64,000 bases of DNA, from positions 288,809 to 352,808 of the forward strand of contig JH156626.1 in NCBI GenBank assembly GCA_000226015.1, written 5' to 3'. The DNA comes from Mnemiopsis leidyi. Taxonomy: Eukaryota; Ctenophora; Tentaculata; Lobata; Bolinopsidae. The position numbers and the translations under genes were made by a program. The notes under the pieces were generated by a model. That model did not search any database. It saw only the letters and a list, made by a program, of their open reading frames with translations, and was not told where the DNA came from. The stretch's first letter is position 1. Every line of letters starts with the position of its first letter. Of the stretch, positions 32,414-44,929 are shown piece after piece.

Positions 32414-35140
32414 ATAGCATTATATCTGATATTATATATGATATTATTATATATGATAAGATATGTCAGTTTATCAGTATAAAAAGGGAAGAATCCTGAC
32501 GAATACAATGAAAAGCTTTGATTCGAAATCACATTTTATACCACTTTCAATACTTAAACCTTAACGCCACACCTTCCCTTTAATACATCTAACACTGTTC
32601 ACGCGAAATAATCGAAACGCCTAACATTCTCTTTTACTCAAAAGAAGACAGTGATCAGTTTATAAGTGTATAATCAGTATATTACGGACCAGCAGCAGCT
32701 TCTTCTCCACGAAACGTCCGAAATTCTGGGTTAAATGGTATTGCTGATAACACCTTTTCGACCAAAAAAGCTTTCTGAAGTCAGCATTACAGCTAAAATT
32801 GGAGTCTATGCGTGTTTACATTGAGTATTTCTAGCTTTACAAATCATACGCCATACAAACTCGCATACAGACTTACTTTCACCGGTTACAAAGATTAATT
32901 TATTGATTTTTGCCCATAAATAATATCATATAATTTCCTATGGTTTACTAAGACACAAACAGCTGATCAATGAAGATATCCAAGTCGGTGGGTAATGTAT
33001 AATTTTCTTTTACTTACTGTTTTAGTAAGAACGAAGTTTCTGAAGGCATCCATCCGGCAAGTTACAGAACATCGTTCAGAGATATTTTCTCATCAACCTC
33101 TTTATGACATTTTCTGAAAGTATAGTATGTACAGAACCTTACTATCGAAGAATTTAAGCTACATTTTATGGAGAATTCAGAATAATGCCAAATTCTTGAA
33201 TTTTGCACCACACACGCAGTCTGTCATCATTCTATCTTTTTTATCGATTGCAAATTCGGAATTTTGTCCAAAAAAGGTCCGTATCGCAGTTTTAGCGTGA
33301 TAGATAAGATTCTAGATCCAATCTAGCAAATCTAATGAACCAGGTGTCGATAACTTAAAGTTTTACATAGCCAGACACAAGTTATGAAGTAACATGAGAT
33401 AACTTATTAGCTAGTTTAGGTTCAGAAACGGAAATAATATTTGCGATAACTGATGAGATTTCGGACTAAAAAAGGCAAGGTTCAAAAAGGAAAAAATCGA
33501 CTCCATTTATGACAAATTACGTCAAATTTCTTTTGCACGATCTTTTTTGTCCCGGCTTATCGAGAATGTTGGGGCGACTAAAGTTTTTCAAAATACTTAT
33601 GTACTTTTGTAAAACTAAGGTAAAACTAAGTCTCCACAATTGCTGAGTACCCACAATCACATCTACAAATAAGAAGCCAGCGCTCTGAAAAAATGTCATG
33701 TTAAACAGCAAACGCTATACTCAGCCACAAAAGTAATAATTTGCAAGAAACGTAAAACCTAGCAACAAAAGTAATTCCTAGCACAAAACGTAAAAAAATT
33801 ATAGCAAAAACCTTTACATTTAGAAGCAAGAAAACAAACATTTAACTGACGATAATTTCGATTGACGAATCTGACTTTGACTGAGCTTAAGACACAAACG
33901 TTAACACCACGGTTCTTAAAAACCGACAACATACACACTACACAGCACGTAACAATAGAAGGTTTGACAAAAGTAGGAAACGAACGAAATAATATTTTAT
34001 CTTTCGTAACATAAGACGGGAACGTCACAAGATATTGCATGCCAGAACACAATAGGGCCAGGTATCAAGGACTGGGCATTAACCAAAGTAGGAAGTAGAA
34101 TACAAGGGTCGACCGGCCAGCTGTTATTTTCGGGAGAGAGAGAGAAAATTACAAGACATGTATATCAAAGATGCTCGCAGTTGTAGGACCATAGTTGACT
34201 TTTCGTTATGTCACCTTTTCTTTGGATTGTTCTCTGACTTGATTGGAGTTTATTCTGACTAATTCTTATCAACATTATAAAATTTTAATCATAACCGATT
34301 TCTCAGTGGCAAAGAACGGAAAGTAATCATAGACTAATTACTTTAAATTGATAAGGGAATAAAGTTTTAGTTTATTTGATTGAAATAGCTGTGGCCACAC
34401 TGCTTCGTCGTTTCAATTTCTTAAATAATGTCCGTTATTTGTGATTCAGTTGTACCAGTCTCTTTAACTTCTGCCATTATATAGTTTATATATTAAATAC
34501 ATACTATATAGAACGGGTCAGTCCAAATTTCCTGCATGAGAAACGGCAGTACTCTTTGTCGTGCATCGCACAACAGTTCGGGATCGAAGTTAAATTGCAA
34601 AATCCAGATTTTTGTGGATATCACTGTTCCCAACATTAACAAACACACTATGTGAAAAAGGCAATCTCTGTTATTAGTTACCATCACAAAGTATTCCGTA
34701 ATCTTCATTCGCCATTTTCGCCGGTTGAGGTTGGATGAGATAATTAAATTTCGCAAATTTTTGAAGACAGTAAAGGACAGTCGGCTGGATCGGAAATTTC
34801 TATGCATGTAAACATTGTGATATGATCATCTTACCTTACGTTTCGGTAGTACTGTAATACAAGACGCAGAAAACGAGACGTGACTGGAAAAAGGAGATTT
34901 GGAAACCCGGCCTGCGGCCATACAGCAATGGAAGTTGATATGATAAAAGATTTAAAAACGCAATTAAATATTGTAACAGCTGGTTGTAAGTGGGTACCCC
35001 CAAATATCGATAAAAAGCTAAATGTGTTCAATGTTCAGAATAAAAAGTTATTCACAACTCATAAACCATATCATAAGTATAACTAATGAACTATTCGTGT
35101 GTTGATCATTTAGTCGGTAATTAGTATCATTTATTTATCC

Positions 35141-35432
35141 ATGTCCGTATAACTTATCAATCAATGTCCGTATTAGTGTATTTCTTATAAACCATGTCCG
35201 TATTTCTTGTAAACCATGTCCGTATTTCTTGTAAACCATGTCCGTATTTCTTGTAAACCATGTCCGTATTTCTTGTAAACCATGTCCGTATTACTTATAA
35301 ACCATGTCCGTATTTCTTATAAACCATGTCCGTATTACTTATAAACCATGTCCGTATTACTTATAAACCATGTCCGTATTTCTTATAAACCATGTCCGTA
35401 TTTCTTGTAAACCATGTCCGTATTTCTAATAA
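35141..35432. repeat. 22-bp tandem array (atgtccgtatttcttgtaaacc)
   Basis: About 12-13 near-identical head-to-tail units with small changes (tttctt versus ttactt; gtaaacc versus ataaacc). It is a minisatellite: there are no unique spacers between units. Confidence 0.85.
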
Positions 35433-36589
35433 ACCGTCCTGTTCTAGTACGTGCGAATACTTACTTAGTTGAAGACTTTGTAATATTTCTCGTCACATCC
35501 AGTGATGTATGACTTGAGTGTTGTGGGAGCCTTAGAAAACTGACAGATAAGAATTTCATGCATACATTCAGCATCGAATGTCGACTCATTTGCAATTTGC
35601 CTTGATTATGACAGTTGTCTGGGACTTTTTACTTGAGCTTTAAATTGCTTACATTAAAAAGCAGAACCTATTGCAACTTTGTACATTCTAAAAATACTAA
35701 TTTAGAATCCTAATTCCTATTAAATCCTAATTCCTATTATTATCCTACGTTTTTGGATATGAATTAAGCTATAGTGCATGTAAGCAATATTTAATGTATG
35801 GAAACTGGGTAAGGATCAGTCGGTCGGCTTATCCGACTAAAACATTTGTATATAACTTCATGTTATTATTACCATAAAATGTGAGCGTTAAGGCCAAGGT
35901 TTAGTTATTTGGTAAATCAAAATGCTTAAATTGTTATAACAGTCTTTTTGAAGTTATATACGAGTTTCTAACAATAAACATTTTATACTGCTTCCCAACT
36001 CAACGCACTTGACACGACACGCACAAAAATATATGCACTGCTTTTATCATTGGCAAAGAGAGCTATACTGGTACCATTCCGAATATAATATGGTTAACTG
36101 TTAAAGGCTAATGAGATATCGCTATAATTGGCTGTGTGGTTTAGTCGTGGAAACCTGCTGATCAAGATATATCTATTTTTAAATTTACTAAAATTCTTCA
36201 AATCGACTCTCTGTAGATCAATCTATCACAACTTTTAACTCGAGATTCCATCAATCGTGCGCTGACCACTTTGAGTTTTAATTCTGCCAAAAATTTTCAA
36301 TTTTCATGGCTAATTGTTTACTTCCATTTTTGACATTTATCTGTAATGGACAGTGAAAACTTGAAAGCAACCCAATATTGTTATCAAATTCCGCCAATTA
36401 TAACGGTCAAATTACCTGTCTATCGGTGGTATGTTAGACTATGTCTAGTCTAAATCAACTGTAAGGTTGCTTTAAAATTATGACCTAAAAATACGCCATC
36501 GATTTCTGTACATAACTATTAGCACGGTATTAAAGTATCCAGCTCTTTCATGAAAATTGAACAGATAACTGCCTCCTTCGTAAAAAATC

Positions 36590-37066
36590 ATAAAACCTTT
36601 AAAACCCAGGCCGTTACATAGAAATTTGGACTAACAAAAATTATCAAAGATGATAGAAATCGAGGTGGTTCGAGAACCCTGAACCCGGCATGATGGATAA
36701 ACATCCCCTTCCCAGAAACCATAGCAACGCTCCTGGCTGCATTTAAGGCATATGTCAGTATGTGGCCCCTAACGAGCGTGCCGTGGTCGCCAAACACCCC
36801 GAACTCTGCCAAGCTTCCAGAACTTCAGAACTCGGCATATTCTCTGCAGATGTAGGCCGTTTTTTCTGTCTAACCTTGCCAGGGAAGAAGTCTATAGCCA
36901 CCGCGTTTGTCACCACGTACGTTCGAAGGCCCGTATGTGACCAGGAATCGTGAAGTTTAACTGTTCCAGCAAACCGCGAGAGAGCAGGCCAGAGAACGAG
37001 ACTGATAGGAGGTAAACATTTTATTGAGTTTACTTTCCGCCTGTAACGGTCATTGAGCCTTCCCAT
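36590..37066. other. GC-richer, coding-like patch of uncertain strand
   Basis: Both strands show protein-like frames. On the minus strand, after acceptor cctcctatcag, one reads LLSRGLLEQLNFTIPGHIRA up to a good donor (gtacgt), and a second reads EFGVFGDHGTLVRGHILTYA. On the plus strand, after cag at 36753, a frame reads YVAPNERAVVAKHPELC and ends CDQES. The elevated GC suggests an exon or an old mobile-element piece. I could not chain it to a gene. Confidence 0.3.
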
Positions 37067-39381
37067 TCCTTTTGGTGTTCCCCTGGTTAGGTGATCTGAA
37101 GTGAAAGGATCTGTTTTTCGGTGCAGTTTTAATTATCCCTTACGCACGTACGATTATTGTGCAGTTAGCATGTTCTTCCGGAACCTTCCTTGTCACTTTT
37201 TTTGTTGGCAATTTTCTATATTCAGTCAAAATTGAAGTATTAATACACAATTTTCATGAACAACTGTCCTAAGTAGCGAGCGTTACAGAGAACGAATTTT
37301 TAACATTTCTGAACAGTGCATCTAGGACATTAGTTGTGTGTTGGACAGGGAGTATGTGGGGTAAGTTTGACGTTGAGAGCTCGTTCGTCTTTGCTGTATT
37401 TTTAACTATTGCGTGGTTATCTTTCGCCTCTATTTTTATCAGTTTGCTTCAAAGATTTTTGTTTTCGTTTTTAGCACTCTCGTTGAAAATTCGTAGGTCT
37501 TTAAGATTAATGCAACGTTAACTTTAAGTAAAAGAAATTTGTGTCAATAATTATTTTTCTGGAAAGCATTTGTTACTAGAAATTAAACTTGATGCAATGA
37601 TGACCTCGTAAAAGCTCTGTATGTGCACTGTTCTGTAGTATGCGATGGTACCAAACCAAACTCAATTACAAGTTTTTCAGTGCTATGTCAATGTGCAAAG
37701 CTTTCTACTGCTAACACATTACAGGAGCACAAGTAAATCACAAAACTAGAATTTTTGAGCAGGCAGCAATCGGGCCAGTATCGGATTTAGGTTGCAAGGA
37801 TATTTTAAGCAATTTTATTTACAGTTTGATATAGGATATAATAATTGTTCCGGAAAGCATCCTCTTTCTTAACAAAGTTGTCTAGACTTGATTTGGACTT
37901 AAATATTTCTGTAATATCTTATGGGTCGTTCGATGGAATTATCAGAAGCAAGGTTGACGGAAAATTAGAGTACAGGTTTGATTATTGGTGCAATAATCAG
38001 TTCTACATAAAACTTTGAGTTGGGAAGCCCTATTTGGCAATGCATTCAAGGAATATTTAAAAGAGTCGTTTACTTCAATTAAATTATTTCTATTTTTCTG
38101 AAATCAGAATTAAACTAAAGCGACTGATAGTTATTTAGTCGCACGTGTAAAGAGATTCTTAAGAGGTTATTTTTCTCTGATCGACTAAGAATTGCACATT
38201 TATATCTACCCGATATAGATGTATCACTTCTTACTTCTTAGTCGATCAGAGAAAATTAGCCTCTTAAGAAATCAGAATGATCAAATGATGCACATAATTT
38301 TGTCATAATTTAGATATCGTAAAATGCAGAAAAATTTAGTTCTGGGACAATATGTAAAAAACTTGATTGACATATTGTATCGACATCCAACCAGCCCATT
38401 TAACATCACAAACTTCATACTATTTAGCACTGGCCGCATTTATTTCACGCTTATGAAATCTCCAAAAATCGCACCATGAACACCCGCGAGTGCGGTCATG
38501 GCCGCATAAGAGCAAGTCTGATCTGATTAGCCCAGTTATGTGTGCAACCTGACCGGGGTGCAGCCAAGGGGCTGGGCTGGCGTGCTCTTTAGGCGGGGTT
38601 GTGTATGAAAAATAAGGGAGCTGTTGTAGACGGAGACAGCGGAAACTCCAGCTTAGTTGAAGTAGACACCGCCCCGAATCAATTTGTTAAATTCACAAAT
38701 CCCATGTACCTACAGCATAAGAAACAGGTTGATAATTAGATTATAGACTTCATCCCCGGAAGATACTTTTAACCTTTCTATTTATAGCCCTATTTAAATA
38801 GAAACCATGCCATAAATATCTATAAGTATATGGAACATTGAGCCTCAGCGTGATTACTTTAAATCCCCGGCCCCAGTCTCCGCTGAAAATCATATGCAAT
38901 CGTGAAGTAAAAGAGAAATCATGAATACTGGCACGGCGCCAATATATTAAATTATGGCCATTCGTAAATGGCCGAGAGAGGTCGGCAGCATTATATTCTA
39001 TTTTTATCGCATCTTTCAAGCATAACAGCATGCTGCATGACCGTCGTATTAGACGGAAAATTTATGATCTATAATTTTTTTAAAAGAATTTTTCAATAAC
39101 ATTAATGAGAATTTGTCAGCGGATCCAATTATAATACACGCGTAATTAAATTCCACTCAAGTCAACGAGTCGCTAATCCATACGCCGTACTCCGAGCGTT
39201 GTATCTGCAATTTGGTCGTATCAGTTATGGGAATGCACTTCTGATATATTTATTCTGGTATTCTTTCTTGTCAACAATCAATTAAGATATTGCTTCTGTA
39301 TTGGACCAATTCAAAAGATTTGACCGGTAACATTTAGGTACAACAGCAAGATATGGACTGTTTCGACTGTTTCTTCCCGTG
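37067..39381. other. Intergenic upstream of the P450 gene
   Basis: Contains a short hydrophobic plus-strand frame at 37354-37521 (FAVFLTIAWLSFASIFISLL), which could be an orphan first exon but has no clear donor. It also contains a hairpin at 38157-38270 and a GC-richer patch near 38470-38650. No gene assigned. Confidence 0.35.
38157..38270. repeat. Inverted repeat, ~35-bp arms
   Basis: The left arm ttcttaagaggttatttttc + tctgatcgactaagaa pairs with the right arm ttcttagtcgatcagagaaa + attagcctcttaagaa, with one or two mismatches. The loop is about 42 nt. Confidence 0.8.
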
Positions 39382-42308
39382 ATGCTCGACAAATTCCTTT
39401 TGGGCTTTCTTTTTGTAGTTTTCATCCTCCTTCTTGCGTACATATGGTTCAACATTGCCCTCTACTTTAAGAGGAAGAAATACGCTCACATCGCAAGTCC
39501 TCATCTTAAGCCTGGCCCGGTTTGGTGTCTGGGACACGGTTTCTCGTTAAGGTCACGGATTAATCCGGAAACCTGCTTCACAGACGTCATGAAGGAGATT
39601 AGCGAGGAGCTGCAATCGGACAACTTCGTTCTCTTCGTGCTTAACATCAACTTTCTTGTCATCCTAGACCCTGATACCCCCGCAAAGATCCTGACAAACC
39701 ACCGTACTTTCCTGAAAATGGGCGGCAAGAAGGAGACCATGTCATATATAGACGGAAATAGAGTGTTTGGCGAGAGGGGCATGGTCGTCGAGGTCGGTTC
39801 TGATGTTTGGTATCACAAGAGACGGGTCATGGACGCCGCATTCCACAAAAACTCACTTAAAGATCTCCTCGGACAAATGGAGGACATCTCTAAAAAACTT
39901 TCCCTGTATCTAAGCGAGCAAAAACAGGAAACCATCGACATTTACCCGATCTTCATCAAGGTTGCCCTGGAAACTGTATGTCGGTGTGGGTTTAACCTCA
40001 ACGATGACATCATCTTCTCCAACGACACTTTATTGATAGATGCATTCAAGGATATTTTCATTGCGACTCAGTTAAAGTTTCAATGCTGTCTTCAGTTCAT
40101 GTTGCCATGGCAATTTCGCAAGGAGAAAGCAGCCTTAAAAAAGAGTGTTAACATAGTCAGATCGTCTCTGAAACAGCGACTTAACGACAAGATAGTTTCC
40201 CAGAAAGAAGACAAGGATGACGTTAAGGACATGTTACACTACATTATCAGTGCGAACTTTTACCAGGAGAAACTGGACGTCGAGGATGTCCTGGACGACT
40301 TCTTTGTGTTTGTTATAGCAGGCACAGAGACCACGGCTATCGTCATGGCACTCGTCCTCTTCTATATGCTCAAAAACCCAGAAGTTGCGGCCAAGGTCAA
40401 GGCTGAGGTCAGTGTTTAGTGTGATCATGCTAGTTTAACAATTACAATTACAATTATTTTCATACTTTGATCATATGCGATATAGATGGAATGTGAACCT
40501 TGCTATAAATGTAAACCTTGCTACGAATGTAAACCTTGCTACGAATGTAAACCTTGCTACGAATGTATACGAATCAGAAACTACCCAGGTAGACGAAGTT
40601 TACGAGGACGAAGAAAGTTTGACCCTGGAGAAGACCAACAATCTGGTCTACTTAGAGCAGTGCATCAAGGAGACACTGAGGATTCACCCTCCGGCCCAGG
40701 CTACACTCCGAGTCAACTGGAACGAGGACGTAACAGTAGACGACCTCTTTATTCCTAAAGGTTGGTGTGGTGCCAAATAAATTCTCAAGCATTTCTAACT
40801 TTCAATATGTTTTAATTTATTGTTTTGGTTTAACCTTGATGGCTTAAGGAGTTACTCGATTTCGCATGATCTCGGTAAAAAAAGTGGCGTGTGACACCCT
40901 CGCCGGGACCTCCAAAAACAAAATGCTGACATAATTTGGCCAATGCACGTCCATCTTTATGGGAACCCCACAGCAAAAAATAGTACTCTGATCGAAATAA
41001 ATTTTCGTCTCACATCAATAATAATTACCGGAATTAAGCATTAGATTTATCGGTTTACGGCCAATTAGATGCTCATACATACAATATACCTGATGCTCAT
41101 TGCTCAATTAACAGATTCTTTGACGTTATGATGGAATTCCTATCGTCCGGGCCAGTAAAGCCACCCCTATAGATAAAGGAGAGCAGTCTACGGCATGGCC
41201 TTAGCCGGTAACACAAAGATCCCAGACAATCTAGTTACCGTAAAAAACAGCAAAGCGATCATGTGTACCACGTACCGGGTATAATTTCCAGACAATAGCT
41301 AGACAAGTCTACGATTTAAAACCTAAAAATTTAATTACCGAGATCCTTCAATAAGACAGATAACCCTGAGGATTTCACGATGGGGGACGAATTAGCGGAA
41401 CGGCATTTTAATATTAGTTTAAAGAATGAGGAAAACGGCCTCTGAGGCTGGTTTAATGATATTCCTGGTATCGGAAGGCGATTTCATGGCCACATTTCCT
41501 CTTCACATCATTTCCTGTTTGATAAACCTATGAAAATAGTGGCGTGTGAGATGAACTTGGGAGACTATATAGATAAATGTGTCATTTAATCACCGCGTCA
41601 AATTACCACAGGTTGTGCCAAATATCCATGGGTTTGACACATTCCATATCAAGTGAATTCATAAATTACGTCTTACACGTACAGAAAATTCGAGGACGGC
41701 CAAAAGAAGAACTCCATAGGCAATAGCGAACGTGGTGTTGTAGGAAATTTCGACTGAACAAGCCATAGAGCTTGCATCCTACGAATCACTAGAATGCCAT
41801 GGAATAAAACAAGTAGTCGCAAGATGGACTCAGTTTGTCAATATCTTATGCAACCGAATAAAAGTTGCACAAGCCATCCAGGTCATGTTGATTTTAAATG
41901 TAAAATTAAATTTTTTAACCAACTGATCCCCTTTTAACATATGTCCTTCTTTTTTGTATGACCACAATACTTTTGTCAGAGAGCTACATCATGATGAGCC
42001 AAGAAATTACCCAACGAAACGCGGAGATCTGGCCCGATCCCATGAATTTCGATCCGGACAGATTTGGCCCAGACGCGCCACGACTCAAACCGTTCACCTA
42101 CTTGCCGTTCATGGCGGGACCACGGTCCTGCGTTGGAAGGCACTTCGCGATGTTGGAGATGAAGGTGATGATCAGTCGACTGTTCCGAGACTTTGACTTC
42201 TTGGATCCCGACCCTAAACTGCTGCACATCCCCATGAAGACGGTCGTGACAGCGAAACCAAAAGACGGGGTAAAAATAGGTTTTAGGAACCGGGATGCAA
42301 CACGTTAG
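39382..42308 (+). CDS. Cytochrome P450, CYP46-like
   Basis: Exons 39382-40407, 40589-40760 and 41980-42308 join in phase (about 508 aa). The N-terminus is a membrane anchor (FLLGFLFVVFILLLAYIWF) followed by basic residues and a Pro-rich hinge. The C-helix region reads WYHKRRVMDAAFHKNSL. The I-helix oxygen-activation motif AGTETT is at 313-318, the K-helix ExxR is KETLR at 369-373, PDRFGP is present, and the haem-binding loop FMAGPRSCVG provides the axial Cys. The wording around FGERG, RRVMDAAF and FGPDAP is closest to CYP46 (cholesterol 24-hydroxylase group), but substrate cannot be read from sequence. Start chosen at MLDKF, directly before the anchor. The exon 2/3 junction is ambiguous: the obvious acceptor removes a few residues usually present after IPKG. 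Confidence 0.88.
40497..40568. repeat. 18-bp tandem repeat, 4 units, in P450 intron 1
   Basis: Four copies of aaccttgctacgaatgta, the first with one or two changes, fill nearly half of the 181-bp intron just upstream of the exon 2 acceptor. The unit is a multiple of three, so frames stay open through it and mimic an exon extension. Confidence 0.85.
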
Positions 42309-43933
42309 CGCTGCACGTGTCTTTAGATGAGAGTGTGATTTCAGATGAACTGTTTCGTAGTTATAGGAAATTTTAAGGACTGTAAAATTTCTTAGTTATC
42401 TTTGCTTATTGGTACAGCGAGGTTAGGGACCATGGCATTTTACAAGACTATGTGATAAGGCCAAAATGGTCAAAAACTATTCATAAAACTCATTTTAGAT
42501 CGCAAATGTTAAAGCCAGTATGTGTATTTTAGAAGAATATCTTGCCACGAACATTGAAAATCGTGCAAAAGTAACTAAACGCAATAACACATGGAACTGA
42601 TTTTAGGTCCATCGTTTTGAACCTAAAAAGATTTAACGCAATTTTTGGTACAAATTACGAAAGTATGAATATTTTTCGAAGACCTAAAATCAGCTCTGCA
42701 AACATGTAGTGTGCGAATGACGAATGACATTTTGTAGAAATGGATGTATCTGTATCTCAACAGTAATAAACTGAATCATTTATTGGCGAGGAAAATGTGA
42801 TTACTTGCTCTGTCGCCGATGGTATTTTTTGGCTACACTCCTCGAGATTAAACATCGGGATCGGCATGAATTATCGCAATGAAAAAATTGGATTACTATA
42901 CAGCAATTCAGGTGATTTAATCTAAAGGTGGTTAAACAGTGCGATGGCGAGTTGCTACATTTTTCTTATACAATTCCTATCGTGCTTAATTCGGATTTGA
43001 AGCCTTGACTGTGTTTTTTATTCAGGCGATGCACTTATTGATCGCTTTAACATTGATATTAAGATTGATATTAATATCACTTAGTGTCACGCATGTTCTT
43101 TATGCTGTATAATGCCGATTGCATCCTTATTAAATTTTATCTGCCATAATTCACAGATGTTTTTAACATTTATGAGGTACGAGAAATCAGTCGATTGCTA
43201 TTTATTACCGAAAATAGCGGCCACAGTTCTTGTTAATATCAATTCTATTGATAGTTATGTTAAGATGCCTCGAGGCATGGGTATGTAGCAGAAAGATCAC
43301 ATACAAGTTGCTGGAAGATTTCAGAGCTTGGAGCGACTGTTTAACCATGAACTTATGTTTTCATAGAGAGTTAAAAGTGATTAACTAGGCTGCCCAAAAA
43401 TACGTCCAAGCGGTTCTCGTTCATGACTTAAGAGCTGTTCAAGATTGCTTGATGGAACTTAAATGTATTTATGTATTAAATTGCACCACCCACAGATTAG
43501 ATTTGTCAGATATCATATCATTTCGGAAGGGCCTAACCAGGCAACGAAAATCTTGCTGATGCTTTGATGCTATCTGGCCACCTTACTCAATCAGCTCAGT
43601 TAACTATCATATATGAATATCGCATAATATTGCCCAAGATTACCTAAAACATAAAATGAATTTAAGGCGCCACAAGATCGCATGACAGGTAAAAAAGGCA
43701 TGACTTAAATACAGAAATCTATTCTTCATCTTTCGAAACAAGGGTGGGCTTTCTAAGACGTGATATGACGTAATATGACAGCAGCTGAATTCTTTGCCTT
43801 TCCGCCACCCCTTTTTGAACAAATTATTGACATGACATTTTGGTACACAAAATCCGGAATTAACCTACAGAACTTTCATCAAGCAACCATTAAAACTATT
43901 TACAAAAACCACTTGGAATCCTTTTTTGGGACA
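42309..43933. other. Intergenic, nothing recognised
   Basis: 3' flank of the P450 gene and AT-rich sequence. No exon, RNA gene or clear repeat seen. Confidence 0.45.
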
Positions 43934-43941
43934 CCTGGGAC

Positions 43942-44921
43942 CAGAGGCAACATTTAAGTGCGGTGAGTGCGATTTCGCACAATTTCCAGTTCTCCGCACA
44001 GCCCCGCACAATTCTATATTGTCCGTATAATTCCGCATATTTTTGGTTTCACCGCATATTTTCGCATATTTTCCCAAAAATCGCACTTGATCGCATAAAA
44101 ACCAAAATATTTGTTGTTGCATCATTGTTCGAAAATGGGACCTTTTCGTCTCTAAAATTGGGACGTTTTCGTTTGCACGTGATAAATGTAATTTGGGACG
44201 TTTTCGTACCTTGCCAAATGGAATCTGGGCCGTTTTCGTACCTTGCTGATCGGAATGTGGGACGTTTTCGTCCTTGCTGATCNNNNNNNNNNNNNNNNNN
44301 NNNNNNNNNNNNNNNNNNNNNNNNNNNNNNNNNNNNNNNNNNNNNNNNNNNNNNNNNNNNNNNNNNNNNNNNNNNNNNNNNNNNNNNNNNNNNNNNNNNN
44401 NNNNNNNNNNNNNNNNNNNNNNNNNNNNNNNNNNNNNNNNNNNNNNNNNNNNNNNNNNNNNNNNNNNNNNNNNNNNNNNNNNNNNNNNNNNNNNNNNNNN
44501 NNNNNNNNNNNNNNNNNNNNNNNNNNNNNNNNNNNNNNNNNNNNNNNNNNNNNNNNNNTGTCTCATGTTGCAATTCATAGAGGTTCGCATGAAGGATCTG
44601 ATCCATTCAGTCGGGTGACGTCTATCACGATCACTTAACAGCTGGTCACATCTCTTTCGCTTGGTCACATCACAGTGACAATTCATACTGCATAAATCAT
44701 ACAAATCTATCCTCCACATTATCATCACAAAGCTGAAGTCTATAGGACCCAAAAATTAGCTTTAAATGCCGCACAATCACCGCACTTTTATGGAAATTTC
44801 GCCGCAATTTCGCCGCACAATTTGACAATTTTCGCCGCACTCTGCCGCACAATTCGCCTTTTTGAGCAAGTGCGGCACCGCATAATTTGCGATTTTTTAC
44901 CGCACTTAAATGTTGCCTCTG
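43942..44921. mobile_element. hAT-type non-autonomous DNA transposon
   Basis: The ends are inverted repeats of about 23 bp starting CAGAGGCAACATTTAAGTGC. They are flanked by a perfect 8-bp target duplication, cctgggac, at 43934-43941 and 44922-44929. CA(G)NG ends plus an 8-bp duplication are the hallmark of hAT elements. The sub-terminal regions are rich in repeated ccgcac/gtgcgg words, as expected for transposase-binding sites. The interior holds a tandem array (gggacgttttcgt) and a 276-base gap. No transposase motif is visible in the sequenced part. Confidence 0.88.
44125..44282. repeat. ~33-bp tandem array next to the assembly gap
   Basis: Units built on gggacgttttcgtaccttgc + tgatcggaatgt recur four to five times up to the N run at 44283-44558. 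The gap probably reflects collapse of this array. Confidence 0.75.
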
Positions 44922-44929
44922 CCTGGGAC

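Larger units (their letters stand above)
30771..36580. other. Gene-poor stretch
   Basis: Apart from the simple repeats, a hairpin at 32379 and a tandem array at 35141, I see no exon I can defend. A minus-strand frame at 34493-34807 contains a hydrophobic segment (LFHIVCLLMLGTVI) but no family signature or splice context, and a plus frame at 34880-35086 is similarly unsupported. Upstream exons of the PP2C-like gene may hide here. Confidence 0.4.

Noticed and set aside
34493-34807. 104-residue minus-strand frame with a hydrophobic stretch as a membrane protein gene
   Set aside because: No family signature, splice context or neighbouring exons; AT-rich chance frames of this length are expected here.
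35141-35432. CRISPR-like array
   Set aside because: Units are contiguous 22-bp tandem copies with no unique spacers, in a eukaryotic context.
40475-40588. N-terminal extension of P450 exon 2 (repeated NLATNV / CYECKP peptides)
   Set aside because: It is an 18-bp tandem repeat in the intron; the acceptor actacccag at 40588 restores the normal P450 sequence.
43865-44752. Long frame across the N gap as a transposase or gene
   Set aside because: Its length comes from unknown bases. The sequenced parts lie inside the hAT element and show only repeat-derived peptide.
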